64,000 bases of DNA, from positions 62,001-126,000 of the forward strand of contig CAWBUS010000013.1 of NCBI GenBank assembly GCA_963792025.1, given 5' to 3'. This document shows, piece by piece, positions 54,679-63,740 of this stretch. The translations under genes were made by a program, and so were the position numbers. Under the pieces are notes generated by a model, which was not told the DNA's origin, searched no databases, and saw only the letters and a program-made list of their open reading frames with translations. The DNA comes from Ginsengibacter sp963792025 (GTDB lineage Bacteria; Bacteroidota; Bacteroidia; Chitinophagales; Chitinophagaceae). Each line of letters opens with the position of its first letter. Position 1 is the first letter of the stretch.

Positions 54679-56400
54679 ATGAAACTTTGTGCCTTATTAA
54701 ACGCTTTTCTTTTCCTTTGTTTATCCTCTTTTCCACAAAAACCAAATATTACCTGGGGCGATGAATTTAAATTGCGTAAAGGAAGTACTGACCTCGATGT
54801 AGTGTATGCTGATAACAGTGGCGTATACCTGCAGGAAAGCCATCTTGCACTAAAAAGCTATTTTGTTATAGGAGCTTCTATGCGCTCCTCGGCAGCACTC
54901 ATAAAGCTTGATAAAAATTTAACTGAATTGTACAGGAACGATTTTAACAAAGAACTCAAAGGCAAGGAATTTGAACAGTTTTTTGTATTAGAAAATAAAA
55001 TGCTGCTCATTGCTTCAGAATATAGCAAGAAAAGCAGAACACTTGATATTTATGCTGCAGAAGTTGATAAAAATTCCGGCGACCTTTCGGGCGACTGGAA
55101 ACCATTAACCAGTTTTCAAAAAGAAGAAAAAAAAGATGATATCAATTTTAAGATTACCTATAATGCGGATAGTACAAAGATGGTGGTGGTAAGCAGTATT
55201 GAAGGCAAAGAAAAAAACAGCTACCAGGTTCAGGAGTTTGATAAAAATCTTACGCCAACGGCTAAACCAGTTGACATTACTAATGAATTTGATTCAAAGA
55301 CTTTCCAACTCGAAGATGTTTTGTATACGATCAATAAAAAAATAATATTGGTTGGCCGCGTATATGAATATGAAGAAGGCAAAAAGAAGAAAAGCAAATT
55401 TCTCGATTTTGCCAATTATAACATCAGGCTGTACGACGAAAAAGGAAAGCAGCAGGCTGAAGTGAATACGAACATTAATGGTAAATGGCTTATAAGCACT
55501 AAACTGGTGCAGAAGGCTGACAAAGACTTAGTACTCGCCGCATTTTATAACAATGTAAAAAAAGGCAAAACTATTGACGGAATGCTGGTACAGCGCATTA
55601 ACCCTGTTACCGGATCTGTAATTTCTACCAGTGAAAAAGAAATTAATAATTCAATGCTAACTACGGATGAAGATTCTACCACAGATGATCCAGGTAATGA
55701 TGACGAAACAAGGGCTGAGAGAAAGGAAAGAGAAAGATTAGACAAAATAAAAGATGATGGTGAGGGCTTTTCAAGGTTTATGCAGTTCCGTAATATTTTT
55801 TATACAGAAGACCAGGGCCTGGTATTGCTCGCAGAAAAATACCACCATTATGTTTATACAAGCACAAGTTATACTCCCGGAATGAACGGCTTTGGTTCAA
55901 CCACCACTTCAACTACCTATTCCGTTTATGAATGCGGCGATTTAATGATGTGTAAAATTGATGCCACGGGAAACATAAGCTGGCTGAAAGTTTTACCAAA
56001 GGCACAGCGGGAAGTAATACCCGAAGCATACAGCAGTTCATTTATAGCTCCGGGCTTTTTTGACCCCTCCAACAGGCCTTTTTACGCGGGCTTTGGCGCT
56101 TTGGAGTCAAACAATGCAGTCCGGATTATTTTTAATGACAATCCCAAAAATGCTACGGTGATTCAAGCGGGGCAAAGAGTGAAGCGAACAACCCGGTTCG
56201 GAAGATCTGATTGCTTTGTGGTGGCTCTTGATGAAGTAACGGGAAAGCTTACCCGAAATCCATTCTTCAGTAATACAATGGTTCCTACGTCTATGCCGCG
56301 GCTGGGTTCGGTAATTGGAGACAATATGTATATCGTCGGAAAAGACGATCATATGCTTGGCAAATCAAAAATTGCCATTGCTAAGATTACGCTCAACTAA
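54679..56400 (+). CDS. Exported protein of unknown function
   Basis: From ATG 54679 the protein has 573 residues with a signal peptide (MKLCALLNAFLFLCLSSFPQ). A TTG start 27 bp upstream is rejected. It has many beta strands of propeller appearance (VYLQESHLALKSYFVIGAS, MLLIASEYSKKSR, KLVQKADKDLVLAAFY) and a long charged, low-complexity linker (about 330-365, rich in Asp, Glu, Lys, Arg). No motif allows a function. It is alone between a convergent CBM protein and a codirectional TMEM175-like gene. Confidence 0.6.
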   Translation: MKLCALLNAFLFLCLSSFPQKPNITWGDEFKLRKGSTDLDVVYADNSGVYLQESHLALKSYFVIGASMRSSAALIKLDKNLTELYRNDFNKELKGKEFEQFFVLENKMLLIASEYSKKSRTLDIYAAEVDKNSGDLSGDWKPLTSFQKEEKKDDINFKITYNADSTKMVVVSSIEGKEKNSYQVQEFDKNLTPTAKPVDITNEFDSKTFQLEDVLYTINKKIILVGRVYEYEEGKKKKSKFLDFANYNIRLYDEKGKQQAEVNTNINGKWLISTKLVQKADKDLVLAAFYNNVKKGKTIDGMLVQRINPVTGSVISTSEKEINNSMLTTDEDSTTDDPGNDDETRAERKERERLDKIKDDGEGFSRFMQFRNIFYTEDQGLVLLAEKYHHYVYTSTSYTPGMNGFGSTTTSTTYSVYECGDLMMCKIDATGNISWLKVLPKAQREVIPEAYSSSFIAPGFFDPSNRPFYAGFGALESNNAVRIIFNDNPKNATVIQAGQRVKRTTRFGRSDCFVVALDEVTGKLTRNPFFSNTMVPTSMPRLGSVIGDNMYIVGKDDHMLGKSKIAIAKITLN

Positions 56401-56508
56401 ATGATATTGCGTTGCAAGTAGCTAACAATGAAAAGCAGTAAATCAGCTGATTTTTATCATATTCCTGTAATTGGTCAATTTCTAAGTTTGTAGTCAAATT
56501 GCTGGCAT

Positions 56509-57234
56509 ATGCTAAGGCAGAAAATATTTGGTTCGCTGAGCCATGAATTGTTTCGTCATCGCGGTAACGAAATATTTCGCATTGAAGCATTGAGTGATGC
56601 CGTTTTTGCTTTTTCAGTATCATTACTGGTGGTTTCACTTGAAGTCCCACAAACATTCGATGAGTTAAAATTAATTGTGCAAGGCGCCATTCCCTTTTTT
56701 GCAACTGTTGCCCTTTTGTTTCTTTTCTGGTACATGCAGTACATATTCTTTCGCCGTTATGGATTAAATGATATTAATACCATCCTTTTAAACCTGGCGT
56801 ATGTTGCCATAATTCTTTTCTATGTGTACCCTTTAAAGTTCCTGTTTTCAGTATTGATCACATCATGGACGGGAATTAATTTGTTTCCCAAAGCCGCTGA
56901 AAAAGGTTTAACTGTCCTCACAACACGGGACTTTCCGCAGTTAATAATTTTATTTAGTATCGGTTATTTTCTTATTTGGATGTTGATCTATTTTATGCAT
57001 AAGAGGGCTATGCATTATTCAAAAAAATTGGGATTAAATCCTTTTGAAATTTTATTTACGTTAAAAGAAAAAAGAGGTGCCTTGTGGAATGCATTCATTG
57101 GATTGGCTGCCATTGTTATAGCGGGAACAAGCGCTGAATGGCTTGCAGGTGTTTGCTATCTTTTTATACCAATACTTTTATTATTAAATGAGCGCCTCTT
57201 TAAAATTGCATTAAAGAAAGCCAATCTAAGATAA
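56509..57234 (+). CDS. TMEM175/DUF1211-family membrane protein
   Basis: This 241-residue protein carries the R-x3-(F/L)SD signature on its first helix (Arg24 to Asp30 in RIEALSDAVFAFSVSLLVV). Bacterial TMEM175 proteins form potassium-permeable channels with this motif; here Phe is replaced by Leu. At least five further helices follow. The family usually has two six-helix repeats or dimerises; only one repeat unit is visible. It is convergent with the alcohol dehydrogenase gene. Confidence 0.8.
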   Translation: MLRQKIFGSLSHELFRHRGNEIFRIEALSDAVFAFSVSLLVVSLEVPQTFDELKLIVQGAIPFFATVALLFLFWYMQYIFFRRYGLNDINTILLNLAYVAIILFYVYPLKFLFSVLITSWTGINLFPKAAEKGLTVLTTRDFPQLIILFSIGYFLIWMLIYFMHKRAMHYSKKLGLNPFEILFTLKEKRGALWNAFIGLAAIVIAGTSAEWLAGVCYLFIPILLLLNERLFKIALKKANLR

Positions 57235-57282
57235 AAAATCATTTCTTTCAACTATGATTATTTTATCGTTTAACTAATTCCG

Positions 57283-58299
57283 TTATTCCATTTCCACCAT
57301 CGCTTTTATTACATTAGTTTTTGGATCAGACCAGCCGGGAAATGCATCTTTAACCTCATTAAATTTTACTCTATGGGTAATAAGTATAGAAGGATTTATG
57401 AGGCCACCTTTAATTGATTTAATAACATGAATAAAATCTTCCCTTGTTGCATTTCGGCTACTCATTAACGTTGTCTCTCTTTTATGAAACTCAGGGTGAC
57501 TGAAACATATCTCTTCTTTTTGTAAACCTATTAGAATAAATCTGCCTCCATGAGCAAGATATTGCAGGGCATTGTTAATGGCTTTTTGATTTCCGGTAGC
57601 ATCGATAACAACTGTTGGCATGTCGCCCTTTGTTATTTCACGCAACCGTGTTAATACATCTTCTTTAGAGGCATTAATAATATATTCTGTATGTAATTTG
57701 TCTTTACAAAATTGCAGTCTTTGGTCATTTATATCCAGGGCGATAACCTTAGCTCCCGCAATTTTAGCAAACATAATCGTGCCCAATCCTATTGGTCCTG
57801 CTCCAATCACCAATACAAATTCGTCCTTTTGTACATTAGCCCGGCGAATGCCATGTGCACCTATTGCAAGTGGTTCTATCAGTGCAAGCTCATCATAACT
57901 TAGTCCTTCACTTTTTATCAATGAGTAAGACGGCACGGAAAGATAAGTTCGCATGGCGCCGTCAACATGTACCCCGCAAACCTTTATATCAGTGCAACAA
58001 TTCGGTTTTCCATTTCTGCATGCGATACAAATACCACAATTAAAATAAGGCATAAATGTAACCGCTTCTCCTGGCACAAATCCATTTGCTCCGTCAGCTT
58101 CAATTAGATCGGCGGCAACTTCGTGGCCCAATATTCTCGGATAAGTAAAATAAGGTTGTGTGCCGGTATAAGCGTGCAGGTCAGTACCACAAATTCCGAT
58201 GCGCCTTATTTTTATAATCGCGTGGCCGGGTTTCAACGTCGGGGCCTCAATGTCTTTATATTCAAAATATCCCGGCCCGGTACAAATTAGTGCTTCCAT
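57283..58299 (-). CDS. Zinc-dependent alcohol/polyol dehydrogenase
   Basis: This 338-residue medium-chain dehydrogenase has catalytic-zinc Cys37 (GICGTDLHAY) and His59/Glu60 (LGHE), and structural-zinc cysteines 88, 91, 94 and 102. NAD binding is by VIGAGPIGLGTIMFAK. Polyol or threonine dehydrogenase-type substrates are likely, perhaps galactonate or idonate-related sugars, but not determinable. It is isolated from sugar genes in this window. Confidence 0.87.
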   Translation of the reverse strand: MEALICTGPGYFEYKDIEAPTLKPGHAIIKIRRIGICGTDLHAYTGTQPYFTYPRILGHEVAADLIEADGANGFVPGEAVTFMPYFNCGICIACRNGKPNCCTDIKVCGVHVDGAMRTYLSVPSYSLIKSEGLSYDELALIEPLAIGAHGIRRANVQKDEFVLVIGAGPIGLGTIMFAKIAGAKVIALDINDQRLQFCKDKLHTEYIINASKEDVLTRLREITKGDMPTVVIDATGNQKAINNALQYLAHGGRFILIGLQKEEICFSHPEFHKRETTLMSSRNATREDFIHVIKSIKGGLINPSILITHRVKFNEVKDAFPGWSDPKTNVIKAMVEME

Positions 58300-58584
58300 T
58301 CAGATTTTTATTTCTTGACAATGCATATGATTGTCTATTTTAAATAGCTCTTAAAATTTTATTCAAACATCAAACAGTCTGAGATAATGTTCCGGTTTTC
58401 CATTGCAGCATATTTAGAATGCATATTTATAAGGTCCCGGACGGAATTATTATCTTCGGTATTAATTAAACTATCTATATAAAATATTTAAGTTGAAACA
58501 GTTAATGGATGACTTTTTAATATTTTATAAAGTGCGTGAATTTAATTTATTTTACCTAAAATTATTCAATTTAAAACATCATTC

Positions 58585-58686
58585 ATGGCTACTATTTCTG
58601 CAAAAAAATTTACCATAATTATAATAGTCACCGCTGTTATACTTGTGCTCCTGGCAATTATATCTCTGCGTGCAGGTTTTATTTAA
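58585..58686 (+). CDS. 33-residue single-span membrane protein
   Basis: ATG 58585 to TAA 58684 encodes 33 residues: MATISAKKF followed by one membrane helix (TIIIIVTAVILVLLAIISL) and RAGFI. It lies 70 bp upstream of dnaG in a region with no other gene. The positive-inside N-terminus (two Lys) and clean helix argue for a real small protein; nothing else identifies it. Confidence 0.45.
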   Translation: MATISAKKFTIIIIVTAVILVLLAIISLRAGFI

Positions 58687-58756
58687 AGTCCATTTATATC
58701 GGAATTGAGGATGAATTTAACCCAAGGATATTCATCAGTTTTAACAGAAACAGACA

Positions 58757-60697
58757 ATGATATCGCAGGAAACCATACAACAGATCGTAAGCAGGATTGA
58801 TATTATTGAGATCATCAGTTCATTCATTAAGCTTAAAAAAAGAGGTACAAATTACATAGGCCTTTGTCCTTTTCATAACGAAAAAACGCCGTCTTTTACT
58901 GTATCGCCATCCAAAGAAATATATAAATGTTTTGGATGCGGTCGCAGCGGTAATACCATTAGCTTCCTAATGGAGCATGAAAAGTACAGCTATGTTGAAG
59001 CGCTGAGGTGGCTTGCTGCAAAATACAATGTCGAAATTGAAGAAACAGAAACCTCTCCTGAATTTAAGGAACAACAGCAGGTTTCAGACAGTTTATACAT
59101 CATCAACAAATTTGCGCAGCAATTTTTTACCGAAGTTTTATTTAATACGGATGAAGGTAATAACGCTGGCTTAAGCTATTTAAAAGAAAGAGGTTTCAGA
59201 GAAGAAATTATAAAGAAATTTGAATTAGGTTATAATCCTGAAGCAAGGGACACATTCGCAAAAGTTGCTACCAATGCGCAATTCAACGAAAGCCTTTTGC
59301 AAAAATCAGGTCTTGTGGTGGCAAGGGAAAATGGATTGCAGGATAACTATCGCGGGCGCATTATATTTCCAATTCATAACCAAACAGGAAAGATTGCGGG
59401 ATTCGGCGCAAGGCTCATTCGCAGTAACGATAAGGCGCCAAAATATATCAATACGCCGGAAAATGAAATCTATGTAAAAAGCAAAATTTTATATGGATCT
59501 TATTTTGCACGGCAGGCAATTGATAAAGCCGATGAATGTCTTTTGGTGGAAGGTTATACTGATGTGCTTGCGCTGCACCAGGCCGGCATTGAAAACGCAG
59601 TGGCAAGTGGTGGTACCTCACTCACGCCGGACCAGCTACGGTTAATAAAAAAATATACGCAAAACCTTACCATTTTATATGATGGCGATAGCGCTGGCAT
59701 AAAAGCCGCGTTACGTGGTCTTGATCTTGCGCTGGAAGAGGGACTGAACGTGCAACTGGTTTTATTGCCTGACCAGGAAGATCCTGACAGTTACATAAAC
59801 AAAAATGGTGTTGCAACTTTTAATTCATTTATAAAAGAAAACAAGAAAGATTTTATTTTATTTCAACTGGAACATGCATTAAAAGATGCCGGCGATGATG
59901 CCAATAAGCGATCTCATGCGGTTAATCAAATTGCAGAAACCATTTCAAAAATTAATAAAGCAGAAGACTTTACCAAACAGCAGGATTACATACACAAAAC
60001 TGCGGAGCTTCTAAAGATCGATGAATCTGGTTTGCATACTTTGGTAAATAAATACATAAGAGAAAAATTAAGTAAGGATGAAAAACGACAAATAAACAAC
60101 GATAAATTATTCCAGGAAAAAGGCAGTGAAGTAAATGATTTTTCCGAAGGCGATATTGATGCACTGGAATTATTAAACAAAGATGAATATAACGAAAGAG
60201 CTGTGGTACGCTGCCTTATAGAGTTTGGGCTAAAGGAATGGGAGCCAGGGAAAACAGTTGCTGATTATCTTTTGTATGAATGCATTGACGATGATTTGAT
60301 TACCACCAAAAGCCTTTTAAGAATTGTAAGGGTGTACAGAACCTGGTATGAAGAAAAACTCGAACCAACGGCAAAAAATTTCTTATATAGTGATGATCTT
60401 GAAATGAGCCGGCTTGTAGTTTCGATGATTGAATTTCCCTACGAAATAAGCCCTAACTGGCTAACCACTTATGAAATGCCCGTAGCTACGAGAGAAGATA
60501 ATTATAAAGGAGAAATTATTTCAACGCTTAATTATCTCGAATTAAAGAAACTGAAGAAATTGATTGCAGACAATCAAAAAGAACTTGAAGCCACTTCTTC
60601 TGCCGAAAGACAAATGCTTTTAATGCAAACGCATGTAAAACTGAAGGAGCTTGAAACAGAAATAACCAGGAATATTGGCGCCGTCATTTTGAAATGA
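58757..60697 (+). CDS. dnaG: DNA primase
   Basis: This 646-residue protein has the CHC2 zinc ribbon (Cys37, His40, Cys58, Cys61 in GLCPFHNEKTPSF and YKCFGCGRSGN), the primase core DNYRGRIIFPIHNQTGKIAGFGARL and the Toprim motifs EGYTDVLALHQAG and LYDGDSAGIKA. The C-terminal region is long and helical, a DnaB-interaction domain. It makes RNA primers at the replication fork. The start at ATG 58757 is unambiguous. Confidence 0.96.
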   Translation: MISQETIQQIVSRIDIIEIISSFIKLKKRGTNYIGLCPFHNEKTPSFTVSPSKEIYKCFGCGRSGNTISFLMEHEKYSYVEALRWLAAKYNVEIEETETSPEFKEQQQVSDSLYIINKFAQQFFTEVLFNTDEGNNAGLSYLKERGFREEIIKKFELGYNPEARDTFAKVATNAQFNESLLQKSGLVVARENGLQDNYRGRIIFPIHNQTGKIAGFGARLIRSNDKAPKYINTPENEIYVKSKILYGSYFARQAIDKADECLLVEGYTDVLALHQAGIENAVASGGTSLTPDQLRLIKKYTQNLTILYDGDSAGIKAALRGLDLALEEGLNVQLVLLPDQEDPDSYINKNGVATFNSFIKENKKDFILFQLEHALKDAGDDANKRSHAVNQIAETISKINKAEDFTKQQDYIHKTAELLKIDESGLHTLVNKYIREKLSKDEKRQINNDKLFQEKGSEVNDFSEGDIDALELLNKDEYNERAVVRCLIEFGLKEWEPGKTVADYLLYECIDDDLITTKSLLRIVRVYRTWYEEKLEPTAKNFLYSDDLEMSRLVVSMIEFPYEISPNWLTTYEMPVATREDNYKGEIISTLNYLELKKLKKLIADNQKELEATSSAERQMLLMQTHVKLKELETEITRNIGAVILK

Positions 60698-60794
60698 GAT
60701 TATTTGACAATTACTTCAAACGTGCAAAATACTAAGGCGTTTAGCTATAGCCGTTATATTAAAAAAAACTTTTAGAATATTAAATTTTATCATC

Positions 60795-61481
60795 ATGAAA
60801 ACCTATCACGACAAAAAATTTCCGGGCGAAAGTGATGCATACCGCGAAGCACGCAATGAACTGTTGGAAGCAGAAATAAATTTACGCAGGCAAACCGAAG
60901 AAGTTGCAGAACTCAGGCGAAAACTGCCTTATAGCGCACCGGTAAAAGAAGATTATGTATTTGAAGAAAAAGATAATTCGGGTAACATAAAGCACACCAA
61001 ACTTTCGGAACTTTTTAAAGATGGCAAGGATTCACTCATTATTTACAGCTATATGTTTGGCCCTAAAAATGAAAAGCCATGTACCATGTGTACTTCTATC
61101 CTGGACGGATTAAATGGCATGGTATTTCACGCCGAGCAAAGAGTGAATATCGCAGTGGTTGCTAAAACATCAATTGAAAAGCTTACAAATTTTGCACAGA
61201 ACAGAGGATGGAAAAATTTACACCTTCTTTCTTCTTCTGAAAATAATTATAATACCGATTATTTTGGCGAAGACGGGAAAGGAAACCAATGGCCTATGCT
61301 TAACGTGTTTCATAAAAATGATACAGGTATCTTTCATGTTTATGGAACAGAATTATTATTTGCTCCCGAAGAAAAAGGACAGAACGGCCGGCATGTTGAT
61401 TCGATATGGCCATTATGGAATTTATTTGACTATACGCCCGAAGGACGCGGCACAAACTGGTATCCAAAACTTGTGTATTAA
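60795..61481 (+). CDS. DUF899 thioredoxin-like family protein
   Basis: This 228-residue protein matches the DUF899/AhpC-TSA-like pattern: REARNELLEAEINLRRQTEEVAELRRKLP at the N-terminus, then SLIIYSYMFGPKNEKPCTMCTS with a CxxC (Cys at about 97 and 100) and GWKNLHLLSS downstream. It is a predicted thioredoxin-fold protein; the substrate is unknown. It is followed by the 17-bp inverted repeat. Confidence 0.8.
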   Translation: MKTYHDKKFPGESDAYREARNELLEAEINLRRQTEEVAELRRKLPYSAPVKEDYVFEEKDNSGNIKHTKLSELFKDGKDSLIIYSYMFGPKNEKPCTMCTSILDGLNGMVFHAEQRVNIAVVAKTSIEKLTNFAQNRGWKNLHLLSSSENNYNTDYFGEDGKGNQWPMLNVFHKNDTGIFHVYGTELLFAPEEKGQNGRHVDSIWPLWNLFDYTPEGRGTNWYPKLVY

Positions 61482-61505
61482 CATCTTACAACTCCAGGAG
61501 GTTTG

Positions 61506-61564
61506 CCCACAAAGACACGAAGAACACTAAGAAAAATACGCAGTGACCTTCGTGTCTTTGTGGG
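61506..61564. repeat. 17-bp inverted repeat (CACAAAGACACGAAG type)
   Basis: CCCACAAAGACACGAAG (61506-61522) is perfectly complementary to CTTCGTGTCTTTGTGGG (61548-61564) around 25 nt. Very similar 'CTTTGTGTCTTTGTGG' dispersed sequences are familiar from many bacterial genomes. Here it lies between the DUF899 and DUF1801 genes and could also act as a hairpin. Confidence 0.7.
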
Positions 61565-61594
61565 AAATGAATCAGCTAAAGAAAACGTAACCAA

Positions 61595-62104
61595 ATGAGT
61601 AAAGAGCAAACAAAAGACCTGGTCAAATTTTTAAAACCATTTGACAAAGAAATAAATGATCTTGTAATGTGGTTGAGAGAATTCGTTTGGGATCTATATC
61701 CAAAAGCAAACGAATTAATTTATGACAATTATAATGCGTTGGCTTTCGGCTGGTCTCCTACCGATAGAGTGGGTCATACATTCTGTTCAATAGCTGTTGG
61801 CAGAACCAGTAAGAATGTACATTTTGGTTTCTATTGGGGCTCACAAATTGCAGACCCGGAAAAGTTATTGATCGGAAACGGTAATCAATACCGGTATATT
61901 TTAGTTAAAAACAAAAAAGATTTCCCGAAAGCTTATATAACCAAATTGGTTCATGCAGCTTATGTTAATTCACTGGCAAAAGTGAAAGACAAAAAGCAAA
62001 TTATGGAAGGCGCCACCATTACAAAATCTATATCTGATAAAAAAAGAGAACTCAAAAAAGCGCCGGCAAAGAAGAAAACAAAAGTCTTGTCAAAAAAAGT
62101 TTAA
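61595..62104 (+). CDS. DUF1801 family protein with basic tail
   Basis: This 169-residue protein carries the DUF1801/YdhG-type fold: LVMWLREFVWDLYPKANELIYDNYNALAFGW, then HFGFYWGSQIADPEKLLIGNGNQYRYI. A Lys-rich tail (KKRELKKAPAKKKTK) could bind nucleic acid, which is unusual for the family. The family function is poorly known. Another DUF1801 protein lies at 62633, with a molybdopterin-like gene between them. Confidence 0.75.
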   Translation: MSKEQTKDLVKFLKPFDKEINDLVMWLREFVWDLYPKANELIYDNYNALAFGWSPTDRVGHTFCSIAVGRTSKNVHFGFYWGSQIADPEKLLIGNGNQYRYILVKNKKDFPKAYITKLVHAAYVNSLAKVKDKKQIMEGATITKSISDKKRELKKAPAKKKTKVLSKKV

Positions 62105-62122
62105 GTTAGTAACCATATGTAC

Positions 62123-62632
62123 ATGAAAAAAATACTTGCTTCAATAGTCTTAATATCAGTTTTGAAAGCATCTGCACAGGACAAGTCGGTCACTTCTGAA
62201 TCTCTTACCATTTCAGGAAAGATTAAGACAGAGATGACCTATACACTTTCAGCCCTGGATACTTTTAAAAAGGTAACTCTTGGCGATATGAAATTTTCCG
62301 ACGCCAAAGAAGTGAAATATGATGCCCGAAATGTAAAAGGTATTATGTTGAAAGACCTGCTCATCAAAATCGAATTCCTGCCTGAAACCCATAAAGCCAT
62401 CAACAAATTTTATCTTGTGTTTGAAGCGCCTGATGGTTTCAAAGTTGTATTCTCGTACAACGAAATTTTTCATCCACAGGGTTCTGCGAACTTATATCTC
62501 GTTACTGATTATGACGGAAAAGATATTAGAGATATGGATGAAAGGATATTAATTATTTCCTGTAACGATTTAAAAACGGGACATAAATTTATTAAGGGTC
62601 TTGATAAAATAATAGTTAAAGAAGCTGATTAA
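62123..62632 (+). CDS. Exported molybdopterin-oxidoreductase-like protein
   Basis: The product has 169 residues from ATG 62123 (start two codons earlier at 62117 also possible), with a signal peptide (ending LKASAQ). It resembles the SUOX/molybdopterin-binding fold remnant: SLTISGKIKTEMTYTLSAL, ARNVKGIMLKDLLIKI, DGFKVVFSYNEIF, RDMDERILIIS and KFIKGLDKIIV. The catalytic Cys of true sulfite oxidases is not apparent, so a cofactor-free binding protein is more likely. Confidence 0.65.
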   Translation: MKKILASIVLISVLKASAQDKSVTSESLTISGKIKTEMTYTLSALDTFKKVTLGDMKFSDAKEVKYDARNVKGIMLKDLLIKIEFLPETHKAINKFYLVFEAPDGFKVVFSYNEIFHPQGSANLYLVTDYDGKDIRDMDERILIISCNDLKTGHKFIKGLDKIIVKEAD

Positions 62633-63082
62633 GTGAGAGTTATTTTTTTACCTGCCAAAACTTCTCCAGTAATTTTTGCCTTGAAACATTTTATTAAAAT
62701 TAAATCCATATTACAGTTATACGAATTTCTTCCTGAAGAAGAACGCATCATTGTGGATGTATTGCGCCAAATAATTTTAGAAAATATTCCCGCAACATTT
62801 AAAGAAAAAATATCTTACAATGTCCCCTTCTTTCATGGCAAAAAAGGCATTTGTATTATATGGCCATCCACCATTCCACGTGGTGGAATAAAGAAAGGCG
62901 TGCTGCTGGGATTCTGGTATGGGAATAAATTAAAGGATGTTGATCGATACCTTATCCATGGTACCAACAAACAAATATTTTATAAGATATTTTATTCTGC
63001 TGAAGAAATTAATGAAAAAGCAATTGTGAAATTGTTGAAAGAAGCGGTAAGGCTGGATAATACATCAAACCAGGAAAAATAA
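62633..63082 (+). CDS. DUF1801 family protein
   Basis: This 149-residue protein starts at GTG 62633, 0 bp after the preceding stop, suggesting coupling. The core LRQIILENIPATFKEKISYNVPFFHGKKGICIIWP and GVLLGFWYGNKLKDVDRYLI is that of DUF1801. It is distantly related to the protein at 61595. Function unknown. Confidence 0.7.
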   Translation: MRVIFLPAKTSPVIFALKHFIKIKSILQLYEFLPEEERIIVDVLRQIILENIPATFKEKISYNVPFFHGKKGICIIWPSTIPRGGIKKGVLLGFWYGNKLKDVDRYLIHGTNKQIFYKIFYSAEEINEKAIVKLLKEAVRLDNTSNQEK

Positions 63083-63135
63083 ACATGGTTAATTTTTGAA
63101 CTGCCCAATGAGGAATTAATATTTCACCCTAACAG

Positions 63136-63162
63136 ATTGTAAAGCAAACCCCGAAGGGGTGA
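63136..63162. repeat. REP-like element, copy 1
   Basis: This is a 27-nt unit containing CAAACCCCGAAGGGGTGA, with the hairpin CCCC-GAA-GGGG. An identical unit lies at 63188-63214, 25 bp further. Both stand just beyond the 3' end of the transposase gene at 63232. Confidence 0.75.
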
Positions 63163-63187
63163 TACGATTATAGAAGAACCCAGATGT

Positions 63188-63214
63188 ATTGTAAAGCAAA
63201 CCCCGAAGGGGTGA
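63188..63214. repeat. REP-like element, copy 2
   Basis: Identical to the 27-nt unit at 63136-63162, same orientation, 17 bp before the end of the transposase gene. Confidence 0.75.
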
Positions 63215-63231
63215 CATTAATAAAAGATTGG

Positions 63232-63693
63232 CTAATCATACCACTCAAACAAATATTTCTCATCATATTCCACCCCAAATTTTTTTAAAAATTCAAGATA
63301 TTCTTCTCTAAAAGATTTCTTTTTATGATGAACTTCCTGGTTGAGAATATAGTTATATACACTCTCTATATGCGAGTGAGAATATGAAAAAGCGCCATAT
63401 CCAGGCTGCCATGAAAATTTACCGTTTACCCATTTGTGATCATTAATAAAATTTGAAGAATTGTTTTTAATATCTCTCACTAAATCAGCTATAGCCATCG
63501 CCGGGCGAAGTCCGATAAATGCATGTATATGATCTGGCATGCCATTTACAATTATTGACTTCTGATCCTTTCCTTTAATGATACCAGCAATATATTTGTG
63601 TACTTCCTTATTCCATTTACCTTTGATCAGGTTTTCTCTTCCTTTAACAGCAAAGACAACCTGTATATAAATTTGGGAAAATGTTCCTGGCAT
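63232..63693 (-). CDS. Y1 transposase, RAYT/IS200-like
   Basis: This 153-residue HUH-type transposase has the HxH motif His55-x-His57 (GMPDHIHAFIGL) and the catalytic Tyr115 in VYNYILNQEVHH. Other features are FSQIYIQVVFAVKGRENLI and GKFSWQPGYGAFSYS. Single-strand Y1 enzymes of this kind recognise hairpin ends; here REP-like hairpins stand on both sides. Alternatives are an IS200/IS605 TnpA or a domesticated RAYT. No TnpB is adjacent. Confidence 0.88.
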   Translation of the reverse strand: MPGTFSQIYIQVVFAVKGRENLIKGKWNKEVHKYIAGIIKGKDQKSIIVNGMPDHIHAFIGLRPAMAIADLVRDIKNNSSNFINDHKWVNGKFSWQPGYGAFSYSHSHIESVYNYILNQEVHHKKKSFREEYLEFLKKFGVEYDEKYLFEWYD

Positions 63694-63717
63694 AGCAATT
63701 AGTTTAAAGATTTAAAA

Positions 63718-63740
63718 TGCCACCCCTTCGGGGTTAGGCA
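63718..63740. repeat. REP-like element, copy 3 (inverted)
   Basis: TGCC-ACCCC-TTC-GGGGT-TA-GGCA, a hairpin in the opposite orientation to copies 1 and 2, 25 bp upstream of the transposase start. Confidence 0.65.

Noticed and set aside
63136..63214. Pair of identical 27-nt units as the start of a CRISPR array
   Set aside because: Only two copies with one 25-bp spacer, internal hairpins, an inverted copy nearby and no cas genes; REP-like elements fit better.
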